64,000 nucleotides of DNA from Chitinophaga lutea. Its GTDB lineage: Bacteria > Bacteroidota > Bacteroidia > Chitinophagales > Chitinophagaceae. The notes below the pieces were generated by a model. It saw nothing but the letters and a program-made list of their open reading frames with translations. It searched no databases and was not told the DNA's origin. A program made the position numbers and the translations under genes. The DNA lies in contig NZ_RPDH01000002.1 of the NCBI RefSeq assembly GCF_003813775.1, positions 2,418,001 to 2,482,000 of the forward strand, written 5' to 3'. The stretch's first letter is position 1. Every line of letters begins with the position of its first letter. Shown in pieces: positions 23,601 to 32,252 of the stretch.

Positions 23601-24076
23601 GACAGGGTGCCACCTGTATTGCCGGTTACTCTTACCGTTACGCCGATGATCGGCGAGCCCAGTTTATCTTTGATCAGGCCGGCCACCCTTATTTTGGCGG
23701 CGCCGACCACCGGTTTGGCCACAGGCGCCGCTGTCGGCGCTTCCGGCGCAATGGCGAACTGGGCCTCCCCTATTCTGTTCAGCACCAGGCGGTACGGTTG
23801 CAATGCGCGTTGCATGGAAACGATCAGCTGATCGCCCCTGGTGCGCAGGAGCTGTTCCGGCAGTAATACGCCCCGAACATGTTGTTCGTTGTAAACGACC
23901 CTTACTTTGTGTTTTTTGTAGATGGTTTCGAGTGCATCTTTTAAAGGCACCATCGGAGCGGATGTACCGCCCGTTTGCCGGGCGGCGCTCGCAAATACCT
24001 GCTGGGCATGGATTTCAGCTGTCAACAGGCATAGCAAGGCAATTCTAAGGCAAAGCCTCAGGGTACCAAATTTCAT
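20687..24076 (-). CDS. SusC/RagA TonB-linked outer-membrane transporter with STN domain
   Basis: A 1129-residue beta-barrel transporter. After a signal peptide there is an STN (secretin/TonB N-terminal) domain at about residues 40-110 (LKDALETIYKKHKVRVVYNE). A carboxypeptidase-regulatory-like domain (about 128-205) and the SusC plug with the linker motif VVVVGFGAQKKISLVGA and NPGW-type signature region SASATAVYGTRGANGVIIV follow, then the barrel ending in LRVNFL. The STN domain marks a transducer that signals to a FecR anti-sigma factor; fecR and the ECF sigma gene lie just upstream. Together they give substrate-induced expression. Confidence 0.96.
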   Translation of the reverse strand: MKFGTLRLCLRIALLCLLTAEIHAQQVFASAARQTGGTSAPMVPLKDALETIYKKHKVRVVYNEQHVRGVLLPEQLLRTRGDQLIVSMQRALQPYRLVLNRIGEAQFAIAPEAPTAAPVAKPVVGAAKIRVAGLIKDKLGSPIIGVTVRVTGNTGGTLSNTEGFYAIEVEPTDTLEFSFIGYETQRIAVRNKMDLNVTMEAKEGGLNEVVVVGFGAQKKISLVGAQSTIKPAELKQPGRSLTNALGGRLAGIVAVQKSGEPGADEADIYIRGVSTFSSSQQGPLIIVDGVPDRSIADIDAEDIESFTILKDASATAVYGTRGANGVIIVNTKAGKPGKPNINVEMNQAFTRFTQLPEYVDAPTFMRLYNEGLVTRGGLPQWTDEQIAKHASGADPDLYPNVDWFKTLFNEWGNNRKASLNVRGGSDVATYYFSAGYFSEVGMSKRDAVQAYNSVLKLDRYNFTTNVDVNITKTTKLELGVQGNITNENKPSIGAGALFSEAARVPPNLIPPVYSTGQAPKMRGGGFISPYINLTRAGYGTEYRNRVNSNIRVRQNLDFLVKGLTFSSMFAFDSYAWNEAMRRRTVPNFYAESRNTDGSLVLVPQDLGSNVLNFEASRGGNRRFYTETSLNYSRSFGHHDVSGLLLYNQSDYVNGDATTLIPSIPFRQRGISGRATYGFDNRYFTEVNFGYNGSENFAPNKRYGFFPSFGAGWVVSNEKFFQPFRNTVSHLKLRYTYGISGNSHVKNENDRFLFLTRILSVTTANGGFQFGVPGSTVSYAGMEEGQVGSDVSWETAKRQNLGLEVKMLRDKISLIVDLFKEDRTGILVRHITVPYTSGFTNSTLPFQNVGVTSNKGIDLTLEVNHAFNANYYINFRGNFTYNKNLSLYDGRPAWDYPWRERTGHTISQRFGYVAEGLFKDSAEIMRSPKQAGSVRPGDIKYKDMNGDGIINTSDEQAIGLSDVPRIMYGLNLSVGIRRFDILMFWQGAGMVDFHYSNLSNGINTVPFMEGHTNGNLYAIATDRWTPDNPNPRPFYPRMSTRSDPTSNYLASTWWIKRADYIRLKELMVGYNFNVKGLQKFSVKSLRLYLQATNVLTFSPWKLWDPELTESRGIRYPQLSVYNMGLRVNFL

Positions 24077-24118
24077 AACGTAAAATTTAGGTTAGATAAG
24101 CGATTCTACTTTGTTTTT

Positions 24119-25036
24119 TTACTTCGGTTGAATAATTAATGTTTGGTCATGCTGCGAAACGTGCGCATTCAGTGTAACCGCCAGGATGGTTTTTAGCGTT
24201 TCAACGTCGTTTATCTGCATCTGCCCGCTGAGTGCGGCGCCACGGAAAAAATCCGGGTTGCGGATTTCCGTTGTAAGGCCGTAACTGCTGGCGATCACGT
24301 CCTGCAGTTCTGCAAGGCTGGTATTGTTAAACAGATAATCGCCGTCTTTCCAGGCAGCATATAGTTGTGCATTTACTTTTTGTTTGAACCAGCTGCCGCC
24401 CCGTAGTGTGACTTTTTCTCCGGGGCTCACCACCATTTCATGTTCGCCGGCTACCGCTTTGATTTTGCCGGTGCTGACAATCACGGCATGCGGATGCAGC
24501 GTGAACGAGGTGCCCAGTACCTGCACGGATATTTCACCGGAGCGGGCGGTGAAGGGCGTTTCAGCCGGGGCCACTTCAAAAAATGCGCTGCCGGTTACCG
24601 TTGCCTGCCTGTGCTGGTAGGTAATGCCGGAACCGGGTTGCAGCCAGACTTTTGAACCGTCGGGCAACACCGTCATTTCCGTTTTGCCGCCCGCCGGAGC
24701 CTGGTAGGCTACTTCGGCGCCCTGTTGCCTGCTGACGCCCAGCCAGATGGCCGCCCCGCCGGCCAGTACCAGGAGTGCAAAAACGGCGGCATACTTCCAC
24801 CACTGCATTTTTTTTACCCGGGTGATCTTGCCGCTTACCTGCTCCCAGGCGCCCGCCGTATCTGTTTGCGCACGGTTGGCGCGGTCGCGGTCGAGAATGT
24901 CTTTCACTTTGAAAAACAGTTCCTTGTTAGCCGGCTCGGCCCGCATCCAGATTTCCACTTCCGCGGCTTCTTCCGGACTGGCCTGGCCGTCGATTACCCG
25001 GACGAGGCGCTGGTAAAAATTTTCTTCGTGCTGCAT
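24119..25036 (-). CDS. FecR-family anti-sigma factor
   Basis: A 305-residue inner-membrane regulator. A cytoplasmic N-terminal region (about 1-80) holds the sigma-binding helices, one transmembrane helix is near residues 81-102 (WWKYAAVFALLVLAGGAAIWLG), and a periplasmic FecR domain follows (about 115-215, VLPDGSKVWLQPGSGITYQ) with a C-terminal DUF4974-type domain (DYLFNNTSLAELQDVIASSY). It would receive the signal from the STN domain of the adjacent SusC and release the sigma factor encoded upstream. Confidence 0.93.
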   Translation of the reverse strand: MQHEENFYQRLVRVIDGQASPEEAAEVEIWMRAEPANKELFFKVKDILDRDRANRAQTDTAGAWEQVSGKITRVKKMQWWKYAAVFALLVLAGGAAIWLGVSRQQGAEVAYQAPAGGKTEMTVLPDGSKVWLQPGSGITYQHRQATVTGSAFFEVAPAETPFTARSGEISVQVLGTSFTLHPHAVIVSTGKIKAVAGEHEMVVSPGEKVTLRGGSWFKQKVNAQLYAAWKDGDYLFNNTSLAELQDVIASSYGLTTEIRNPDFFRGAALSGQMQINDVETLKTILAVTLNAHVSQHDQTLIIQPK

Positions 25037-25078
25037 TTCTATATAGACGGTGAGGAGATAAAAACTACGTACGCCGGA

Positions 25079-25612
25079 TCAAAAAAAGTTTAAAAGAATG
25101 CCGTGGGCCCTTTTCAGCACATTACGGAGCTGCTTCATGGCCTTGTACAGCTGGGTTTCGACGGTGCGCGAAGAGATACCCAGCACGGTGGATATTTCCG
25201 GGGTCTTCATGCCCTGTTCGTAGCGAAGCCGCACTATTTCCCGGCATTTGGGAGGCAATTGCTCAATGGCCGCCCACACGCTGCTTTCCGGCGCTTCCAG
25301 CAAGCTGGTATGCCCTGTATCGGGATTAAAGAAAGCCAGTTCTTCCTGTACAAAAAGAACTTCTTCCACATATTTTTTGTGAACGGCCAGCCGCCTGAAA
25401 TGGTCGGCGCATTTGTTGTGCACGCTGCGGAACAGGTAACTGCCGGCATTGGCGGGTATTTTATTGTGCGCCTGGATGAACACGTCCTGCACCAGGTCTT
25501 CCGCCGTTTGCGGGTCTACAAACTTGCAGGCATACCCTACCAGCGCCGCATAGTATTCGTGGAAAATCTGCGCCGTGGTCTGTTTGCCGTCATCAACTGC
25601 CCTTTCCTGCAT
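25079..25612 (-). CDS. ECF RNA polymerase sigma factor (FecI-like)
   Basis: A 177-residue sigma-70 factor of the extracytoplasmic-function class. Region 2 is seen in YYAALVGYACKFV and AEDLVQDVFIQAHNK, and region 4 in QLPPKCREIVRLRYEQGMKT through SSRTVETQLYKAMKQLR. It heads the minus-strand operon sigma, fecR, susC, susD. It is expected to activate susC/susD when the SusC ligand is present. Confidence 0.94.
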   Translation of the reverse strand: MQERAVDDGKQTTAQIFHEYYAALVGYACKFVDPQTAEDLVQDVFIQAHNKIPANAGSYLFRSVHNKCADHFRRLAVHKKYVEEVLFVQEELAFFNPDTGHTSLLEAPESSVWAAIEQLPPKCREIVRLRYEQGMKTPEISTVLGISSRTVETQLYKAMKQLRNVLKRAHGILLNFF

Positions 25613-25712
25613 AGTTTAATGGTGTAGACTGGTAATTTACAAAGCCGGTGCTATTTTACTATATAAATTTGTTAAAATAAAGCGGAAACGGCCACCCATA
25701 TATGATAATGTA

Positions 25713-25720
25713 TATATTTG
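25713..25720 (+). promoter_or_regulatory. TAnnTTTG promoter box upstream of the DUF2339 gene
   Basis: TATATTTG matches the Bacteroidota -7 consensus exactly, 25 bases before the ATG. No good TTTG is seen at the expected upstream distance. Confidence 0.4.
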
Positions 25721-25745
25721 ATCTGCTATCACCTATACATCCGTT

Positions 25746-28286
25746 ATGATCGAAGCGATTCTTATCATTCTTTTGCTTGTTCTCCTCTTTTACATCGTCT
25801 CTTTCCGAAATGAAATGGAGCGTGATATGACCGAGCTGAAAATCAAGCTCAGGCATCTTGAGCAGAACCAGCTGCCGCCTTCTCCACAGGAAGCTCCTCC
25901 TTTTCAAACCCAGCCTGTTGCGGATAAAATGCCACTCGAAGAGCGTGCCGCCCCATATGCCGCGCCGCGCATACACGAAGCGTCCCAACCGGAGGCCTCT
26001 GACGCATCCGGCCACCGGCCGGATGTAATACCCGAAGAAACGTATACCGGTACTCCATCAGAGGGGCCGGCCGGCGAAGAGGATGAGTCTCATGAGCGTG
26101 AAAGCGGTGCGCCTGTGGGAAGCACCAATACGCCTCCCGAAACCGATCCCGGATTCTACATGCATATTCCGTCCGGCGAAAAAGTGCCCGGCATTGATGT
26201 CATCATACCGGCAGACGAGAAAGAACCCAGCTGGCAGGATATCGAAACCGCACCGGCCGCCGCCTTTACGGCCCCGAAAGAAAAACAGCCCGGGTTCTGG
26301 GAACGAAACCCCGACCTGGAAAAATTCATCGGGGAAAACCTGTTCAACAAAATCGGCATCGGCATCCTCGTGATCGGCATCGGTTTTTTCCTCAAATATG
26401 CTATCGACAAAAACTGGATCAACGAAACGGGGCGCAGCTTCATCGGGTTCTTCTGCGGCGCCGTGCTGATCGGTTTGGCCCACTACCTGCGTAAATCGTT
26501 CGCCGCGTTCAGCTCCGTGCTCGTGGGCGGCGGTGTGGCGGTGCTGTATTTTACGGTCACCATCGCCTTCCAGCAATACCACCTCATTTCACAGAGCGTC
26601 GCATTCGCGCTGATGATCGTGATCACCGCCTTTACAGTCTTGTTATCGCTGAGCTACAACCGGAAGGAACTGGCCATTCTGGCTATTCTGGGAGGGTTCT
26701 CCTCTCCTTTCCTGGTAAGCACGGGGCATGCCAACGAAATCGTATTTTTCACCTACCTGCTCATCCTCAACGTGGGGATGCTGGTACTGGCTTATTATAA
26801 AAAATGGAACGTCGTTAACGTCATCTGTTACGTGGCCACCATCCTGCTATACGGCGGGTGGCTCATGAAAAACCTGGAGGGCCATGCGCGGTACGGAGTG
26901 CCCCTGTTGTTCGGCACCTTGTTCTATACCGTGTTTTTCCTCATGAATGTGATTAACAACGTCCGGAACAGGATGAAATTCGGCGCGCTGGAAATATCCA
27001 TCCTGCTGAGCAATACTTTCCTTTATTACGGAGCCGGCATGGCCATCCTGCGCTATTGGGGAGATGGCGCCTTCCAGGGCCTGTTTACCGCACTGCTGGC
27101 CGTATTCAACTGCATATTCGCGTATAGCCTGTACCGTAGCAAGGGGGGTGACCGTACGCTGGTCTTCCTACTGATCGGGCTGGTGCTTACGTTCATGAGC
27201 CTGGCCGCCCCCATCCAGCTGGAAGGCAATCACATCACCCTCTTCTGGAGCGCGGAAGCCGTGCTGCTGTTGTGGCTGTGGCAGAAATCGCAGATCACGC
27301 TCATGCGCTACTCCGCTTTCCTGGTGCTGGTGCTGATGTTTGTCAGCCTCATCATCGATTGGGGACAAATCTACTTCAGCAACGGCCCGCAGCTGTTCCC
27401 GGTGTTCAACAAAGGGCTCATTACCGGCATCGTGGCGGCAGCAGCCGTGTGGGCGCTTCGCCGGCTTGCCGGGAATGAAGCACAGGATAGTGAATTGCTC
27501 CCCTCCGTAAAGGCTGCGCCAGTCCGCAAAGGGCTGGCGGGTCTGCTGGCCGGCTTGCTCTACTTGGTGATCTCGCTGGAACTTTTCCACCAGCTTGCTT
27601 TCCACGCGCCATTACTGACCGTATTGGGCATGGCGGCATTCAATTACCTCTACATCGCCATCCTCTGGCGCATAACGCGCAACGGCGGCGAGGGCGTTAC
27701 AATGTTCCTGCTGCTGCTTTCCTTTGGTGCAGCATTAGTGATGGTCACCGTCCTGAACGGAAGCGTAACCAACATACGCGACGCATATGTAGCGCAGCAG
27801 GCGCCGTTTGCCTATTTCCTTTTCCACTACCTGGTGATTGCCCTGCTGGTTTGGGTAGGCGTTTGCACCTACCGGCACCTGCAACGAGCGGAAGCCCCCC
27901 TGATGATGCCCGTTTTTAAATGGGTAGCCGCCTTCGTGGTGCTGTACCTGCTCAGTGCAGAACTCGACCACCTGCTGCTGCTCATCACCCGTAACCAGGA
28001 TACCATCCATACCAGCCACAGGACCGGCTATGCTATCCTGTGGGGCCTTTACGCCTTTGTGCTGATGTTCATGGGGCTTCGCCTGAAATCCAAGGACCTG
28101 CGCATCATTTCGATCAGCGTGTTCGGCATCACCATCATCAAACTGTTCGTATTCGATTTGTCCGGACTCGGCGAGGGAGGAAAAATAGCTGCGTTTATCT
28201 CTTTGGGTATTTTATTGCTGCTGATCTCTTTTATGTATCAACGCCTTAAAAAAATAATTCTGAAAGATGAAGAAAGCAAGCCTTAG
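25746..28286 (+). CDS. DUF2339 multi-pass membrane protein
   Basis: An 846-residue inner-membrane protein with an N-terminal helix, a variable Pro/Glu-rich cytoplasmic segment (about 45-190) and then more than 20 predicted transmembrane helices. Recognisable DUF2339 parts are NPDLEKFIGENLFNKIGIGILVIG (landmark at about residues 195-218) and LFWSAEAVLLLWLWQKSQ. Its function is not established. It overlaps by 20 bases a DUF3999 gene, a pairing known from other bacteria, which suggests a joint envelope complex. Confidence 0.88.
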   Translation: MIEAILIILLLVLLFYIVSFRNEMERDMTELKIKLRHLEQNQLPPSPQEAPPFQTQPVADKMPLEERAAPYAAPRIHEASQPEASDASGHRPDVIPEETYTGTPSEGPAGEEDESHERESGAPVGSTNTPPETDPGFYMHIPSGEKVPGIDVIIPADEKEPSWQDIETAPAAAFTAPKEKQPGFWERNPDLEKFIGENLFNKIGIGILVIGIGFFLKYAIDKNWINETGRSFIGFFCGAVLIGLAHYLRKSFAAFSSVLVGGGVAVLYFTVTIAFQQYHLISQSVAFALMIVITAFTVLLSLSYNRKELAILAILGGFSSPFLVSTGHANEIVFFTYLLILNVGMLVLAYYKKWNVVNVICYVATILLYGGWLMKNLEGHARYGVPLLFGTLFYTVFFLMNVINNVRNRMKFGALEISILLSNTFLYYGAGMAILRYWGDGAFQGLFTALLAVFNCIFAYSLYRSKGGDRTLVFLLIGLVLTFMSLAAPIQLEGNHITLFWSAEAVLLLWLWQKSQITLMRYSAFLVLVLMFVSLIIDWGQIYFSNGPQLFPVFNKGLITGIVAAAAVWALRRLAGNEAQDSELLPSVKAAPVRKGLAGLLAGLLYLVISLELFHQLAFHAPLLTVLGMAAFNYLYIAILWRITRNGGEGVTMFLLLLSFGAALVMVTVLNGSVTNIRDAYVAQQAPFAYFLFHYLVIALLVWVGVCTYRHLQRAEAPLMMPVFKWVAAFVVLYLLSAELDHLLLLITRNQDTIHTSHRTGYAILWGLYAFVLMFMGLRLKSKDLRIISISVFGITIIKLFVFDLSGLGEGGKIAAFISLGILLLLISFMYQRLKKIILKDEESKP

Positions 28287-29484
28287 CGTATGGCTGCTCG
28301 GCCTGAGCCTCCAGGGCTTCGCGCAGGAACCGCCGGCCTTCACCTGGCAGGCGAAGTTGCCCGTACCCGATAGCACCGGGTTCTATCACATCGCCCTGAC
28401 GCCCGCCGTGAGCCGCATGGCCTACCGCGATGGCCGGTGGGATATCAGGATATACACACAAAAACAGGAAGTGCCCTATGTGCTGTACAGCGACTTCAGC
28501 GGTTCACAACCACCCTCCGTTTTCCAGCCGCTGCCCGTCATTAATCAGTCGCCCGGCATGCTCGTGTTTGCCAATAAAAGCCGTCGCACCCTGGATTGTT
28601 TCGACATCGTTTATAAAAACTCCCGCGTGCGCAAAACCATCCAGGTAAACGGAAGCGACGACGGGCAACAGTGGTACGGCGTCACGGAGCAGTTCCTCTT
28701 CGACCCCTCCGCGGGGGATGCAGGCACCGGCGTCACTTCCATTCAGCGCATCCAGATACCACGATCGAACTACGCATTTTACCGGCTGCGCATATCCGAT
28801 ACGGTACATGCACCGCTGCTGATCGAACAGATCGGCATACCGGAATTCCCAACCCGGCCACCGGCTTATACCGCCATTCCCGGAGTGCGCATGACGCCCG
28901 TTAAGGCTGCCCGCCCCAAAGAAAGCGCATATCTCATCGATTTGCAGGGCATTTATCCGGCAGACAGATTGACGTTGAAGATTTCCTCGCCGGCACTATA
29001 TCACCGGCAGGCCCTGCTGCAGCAAAACAGCACCCGCACCACTGTTACATCGTTCACCCTTTCTTCCGAAACACCGGCCACGATTGAACTGCCCCGTACG
29101 GGATACGACAGCCTGTACCTGGTCGTTCTCAATGAAGACAGTCCTCCCCTGACCATCAGCGGCGTGGAGGTCATGCAAAAAAATCATTACCTCGTGGCGC
29201 GGCTGGAAAAAGGAAAAACATATGTATTGTGCGGAGGAGCGCCCGCTGCCGTACCGCCGCAATACGACCTGCAGTTTTTTAAAGAAAGGCTGAATGATTT
29301 TGTGGTGGAAGTAATGACACCCGCTGCGCCCACACTACTCGCGCAAACAGCACCGCCCACACCCGCCGCCGGCTTCTTTAACAGCCGTTGGTGGATATGG
29401 GCGGGCATCTTATTGATCATCGCAGTGCTTGGCCTGCTGGTACCGCGGCTGGTGCGCGATATCAAAGATCAGAATACTCCGTAG
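28267..29484 (+). CDS. DUF3999-family exported protein
   Basis: A 405-residue protein with a signal peptide (cleaved near GFAQ-EP), a long beta-rich periplasmic part and one C-terminal transmembrane helix (about 372-394, WWIWAGILLIIAVLGLLVP) followed by a short cytoplasmic tail. Assigned to DUF3999 by context and overall layout. The start overlaps the end of the DUF2339 gene. The stop region overlaps the convergent NIPSNAP gene by 23 bases. Confidence 0.78.
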   Translation: MKKASLSVWLLGLSLQGFAQEPPAFTWQAKLPVPDSTGFYHIALTPAVSRMAYRDGRWDIRIYTQKQEVPYVLYSDFSGSQPPSVFQPLPVINQSPGMLVFANKSRRTLDCFDIVYKNSRVRKTIQVNGSDDGQQWYGVTEQFLFDPSAGDAGTGVTSIQRIQIPRSNYAFYRLRISDTVHAPLLIEQIGIPEFPTRPPAYTAIPGVRMTPVKAARPKESAYLIDLQGIYPADRLTLKISSPALYHRQALLQQNSTRTTVTSFTLSSETPATIELPRTGYDSLYLVVLNEDSPPLTISGVEVMQKNHYLVARLEKGKTYVLCGGAPAAVPPQYDLQFFKERLNDFVVEVMTPAAPTLLAQTAPPTPAAGFFNSRWWIWAGILLIIAVLGLLVPRLVRDIKDQNTP

Positions 29485-30226
29485 GCCGCAGGAAAAACTT
29501 TTCGTTTTTAGATACGTTGTTTTTGTATTCCTGCATGGCGGAGAGTTTTTTCCATTCGGGGTCGCCGGAAAACGTTTTCCAGTGCGCATCACGGTCAGCC
29601 TGGTCTTTAAACGCAGTCATGTACATCAGGTTCGGCATATGGCTGCCGGCCAGTACCTCGCCGTAAAACACCGCGTTGAAACCGAGTCTCCTGAACAGCC
29701 CGATTTCATCGCCGTCGTTGAACATCTTCACTTTATTCACGTAGTACTTTTCCGTGGGGCCTTCATAACTCCGCAGCTCGTATACCCTGTCTCTTTTCGG
29801 GCCCGTCAGCGCGGGGGCTTCCAGCTTCTGCATACCGCTGAACGCTTTCAGCAGGATGGATTCGATCCGCGCATATGGCGTGTTATTGTACTCGGCGTTG
29901 ATATAGCTGCTGCCGCTTTTTTTAAACACAGCATCCCTTTCCAGCAGGAGGGGCAGTTTTTCAAACTGCTCCAGCGATTTAAAAGGAATGAGCACATACA
30001 GCCGGAGGTCGGCCGTGTCCTGCTCGATGGGCTTGAACACACCCACATGTTTGATGCCTGCGCGGTGCAGGGCCGGGAGGAAGGCGGTGCTCAGGAAACT
30101 GTCGACGCGGGCCACCTGGGTTTCCGATTTCAGGTGATAGATCTTTATCTGGTAAAATTCGCCGGCGGATGCGGTAAAACCGCAGCACATCAGCAGTAAA
30201 CAAAAAAACAGGCTAGCTTTTTTCAT
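29462..30226 (-). CDS. NIPSNAP-family protein, exported
   Basis: A 254-residue protein with a signal peptide (about 1-21) and two ferredoxin-like NIPSNAP repeats. The second is the clearest (VYELRSYEGPTEKYYVNKVK through NLMYMTAFKDQADRDAHWKT, given as landmarks). The biochemical role of bacterial NIPSNAP proteins is not known. Single gene, convergent with the DUF3999 gene. Confidence 0.88.
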   Translation of the reverse strand: MKKASLFFCLLLMCCGFTASAGEFYQIKIYHLKSETQVARVDSFLSTAFLPALHRAGIKHVGVFKPIEQDTADLRLYVLIPFKSLEQFEKLPLLLERDAVFKKSGSSYINAEYNNTPYARIESILLKAFSGMQKLEAPALTGPKRDRVYELRSYEGPTEKYYVNKVKMFNDGDEIGLFRRLGFNAVFYGEVLAGSHMPNLMYMTAFKDQADRDAHWKTFSGDPEWKKLSAMQEYKNNVSKNEKFFLRPTEYSDL

Positions 30227-30289
30227 GATCGTGGTGATATTAGAACAACAGACAAGATAAACAGGAAATCGGAAAGTTTCAAAACCCTC

Positions 30290-30322
30290 TTGACCCTTAC
30301 GTAACGTGATACCCTACTTTTG
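30290..30322 (+). promoter_or_regulatory. Promoter of the MerR-family gene with internal dyad
   Basis: CTTG-type -33 element at 30289-30292, a 22-base spacer containing the palindrome TTACGTAA (30297-30304), and a perfect TAnnTTTG box TACTTTTG at 30315-30322. The long spacer with a central dyad is typical of MerR-regulated promoters, so autoregulation is likely. Confidence 0.55.
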
Positions 30323-30326
30323 CAAT

Positions 30327-31097
30327 ATGGAAAATACTTATACCGTCAAGCAACTGGCGGCGCTCGCAGGGGTGAGTGTGCGCACGCTTCACCACTACGA
30401 CGCCTGCGGTTTGTTGAAGCCCGGCAAACGCAGCCCGGCGGGGTACCGTTTATACGGGCCATACGAACTGTACCGGTTGCAACAGATCATGTTTTACAAG
30501 GAGCTGGATTTTCCGCTGGAAAACATTGCGGCCATCCTCGACGATCCGGACTTTGAGCTGACGCCGGCCCTTGAGGCACATGAGAAAGCCCTGCAGGCAA
30601 GGCGGGACAGGATTTCCACCTTACTCGAAACCATTCACAAAACACTTGAAAAATTAAAAGGAGGGCCTGTTATGCTCACAGATAAAGATTTGTACGAAGG
30701 TTTCCCCAAGGGAAACACCTATCGCGAAGAGGCGGTGGCCAAATGGGGCCGCGAAGCCGTTGAAAAAAGCGAAAACAACCTGCGGAAACTGGATAAAGCG
30801 GAATTGCTGAAATTGAGAAGCCGGTTCGATGAGATCCGCAGCGAACTGGGCGGACTGATGCACCTGCCGGCCTCGCACCCTAAAGTGCAAAAAGTGATAC
30901 ATACACATTTTGAGCTGATCAAACGCTTCTGGGGAGAAACCGTACCCGAAGCGGAGCGGCTGGCGGCCTATGCCGGCCTGGCTAAATTGTATATCAACGA
31001 CGAAAGGTATACCCAAACGCCGGACGGCAAATCCGACCCGGCCTATGCAGCCTTTATTGCAGAGGGAATGACTTATTATTCCACCCACCCCGCATAA
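30327..31097 (+). CDS. MerR-family regulator with TipAS-type effector domain
   Basis: A 256-residue regulator. The N-terminal winged helix (YTVKQLAALAGVSVRTLHHY, DACGLLKPGKRSPAGYRLY) is a standard MerR domain, followed by a dimerization coiled coil (about 75-115). The C-terminal domain (about 130-255) matches the TipAS antibiotic-binding family (YREEAVAKWGREAVEKS). Such proteins activate multidrug responses after ligand binding. I use the ATG at 30327; a GTG at 30306 lies inside the promoter. The regulated gene is not apparent beyond itself. Confidence 0.9.
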   Translation: MENTYTVKQLAALAGVSVRTLHHYDACGLLKPGKRSPAGYRLYGPYELYRLQQIMFYKELDFPLENIAAILDDPDFELTPALEAHEKALQARRDRISTLLETIHKTLEKLKGGPVMLTDKDLYEGFPKGNTYREEAVAKWGREAVEKSENNLRKLDKAELLKLRSRFDEIRSELGGLMHLPASHPKVQKVIHTHFELIKRFWGETVPEAERLAAYAGLAKLYINDERYTQTPDGKSDPAYAAFIAEGMTYYSTHPA

Positions 31098-31109
31098 TCG
31101 AAACAGGAG

Positions 31110-31143
31110 ATGGGCTGCGCTGCCTCAGCGGCAGTCAGCCCAT
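31110..31143. terminator. Hairpin between two convergent genes
   Basis: ATGGGCTG pairs with CAGCCCAT and CTGCC with GGCAG around TCAGC. The T-run is poor (TACTTATT), so termination efficiency is uncertain. It sits between the MerR stop and the lipoprotein stop. Confidence 0.55.
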
Positions 31144-31146
31144 TAC

Positions 31147-31716
31147 TTATTCCTTCACCGGCATATTCCGGTGGTAACCTATCAATTTGTAACTGCCATT
31201 CACTTTCCCGAAAACGAACGTGAAAAAGCGCTGTTTGTTGCTGTTCTGATCGGGATACGCTTTGTGCACCTCGTACATTTTAGTGCCTGCATCCGTTACT
31301 GTCCTTAACTTCTTATAATAAGCGGAGGGATGATTCTCCTCAATTTCGGTAATATTTTCATCAGTGACCGCAGGCAGGAGGCGGAGTACATCGCCGTTAA
31401 ATATGTGTTTTTCATGGCTTCTGAATTCAGCTTTCTTCACTTCCGTACCGGCGTTGTCCACCGGCAGGGGGAAGTGGATCATGCCGCGCAGCAGCGTATC
31501 GTGCTGCCCGTCTGCCGCTTCCGTAAATGCGCCCAAAAAAGTTCGGAATTGCTGCTCTTCCGTACTCACGGCCGGCGGGTTGGCGCCGGTTGTCTGCACG
31601 GCGCTGTCTTCCGTGGGCGGAATGCCCGTTTGCTCCGGTTGTTTATCGGTTTTGTTGCTGCTGTTCCCACAGGCCAGCAGCGTACAACAAGCCAGTATCT
31701 GCAATAACTTTTTCAT
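31147..31716 (-). CDS. Putative lipoprotein, function unknown
   Basis: A 189-residue protein starting MKKLLQILACCTLLACGNSS, a lipoprotein signal with the lipid-modified Cys at about residue 16. A Ser/Thr/Gln-rich linker (about 20-55) precedes a compact domain of about 125 residues. I do not recognise the domain; it may belong to the small DUF4348/NTF2-like lipoproteins, but that is a guess. The start is the ATG at 31716 because of the signal sequence; the frame remains open further upstream. Confidence 0.75.
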   Translation of the reverse strand: MKKLLQILACCTLLACGNSSNKTDKQPEQTGIPPTEDSAVQTTGANPPAVSTEEQQFRTFLGAFTEAADGQHDTLLRGMIHFPLPVDNAGTEVKKAEFRSHEKHIFNGDVLRLLPAVTDENITEIEENHPSAYYKKLRTVTDAGTKMYEVHKAYPDQNSNKQRFFTFVFGKVNGSYKLIGYHRNMPVKE

Positions 31717-31767
31717 AAAACTGCAAACACAATTTCCATACCAGCCGAAACTTGTTATTATTGCAGG

Positions 31768-32031
31768 ATGCGTAAAATAGCACCGGATAAATGGAAACAC
31801 TTTTGGGTGGGCATACCGATGGGAATCGTCTTACAGACCACCGCCTGGTATTTGTACCCGCCGCTCATGTACCTGCTGGCGTTTTTAGCCGTATGTGCCG
31901 TGAGTTATGGATTCGAGCTGCTCTCCCTGATCACCGGCAAGGGACATCACGACGTGAAAGATGCCATCGCCAGCATTATCGGCGGGGTCATCGGGATGGG
32001 TTTGTTTGCACTCTGGCTGTTCGTTTGTTGA
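31768..32031 (+). CDS. Small two- or three-helix membrane protein
   Basis: An 87-residue protein with three hydrophobic stretches (about 15-32, 33-55 and 68-86). A short charged N-terminus (MRKIAPDKWKHFWVG) and a glycine-rich DVKDAIASIIGGVIGMG are reminiscent of small VanZ-like or YfiM-like membrane proteins (the DKWKHF...H...D pattern). Divergent from the lipoprotein gene with about 50 bases between. Function unknown. Confidence 0.72.
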   Translation: MRKIAPDKWKHFWVGIPMGIVLQTTAWYLYPPLMYLLAFLAVCAVSYGFELLSLITGKGHHDVKDAIASIIGGVIGMGLFALWLFVC

Positions 32032-32252
32032 TTTCCCATGTTTGACATTATATAGACGGCCGGCGCCCGGTTGGCACCTATTAATCAATTGTGGCTATAA
32101 AACTGCCTGGTTATGATGTAAGGTAAAAAACTGGTCAGCAACTGCCCCCTTCCGCGTTAGAACACCCGCCCCTGGTTGATTTTTTCCCGATTGCGTAAAT
32201 AATTTTCCCAATTCAGTAAACCCCGCCCACGGTTTCACGGGAATTTTGCGCC

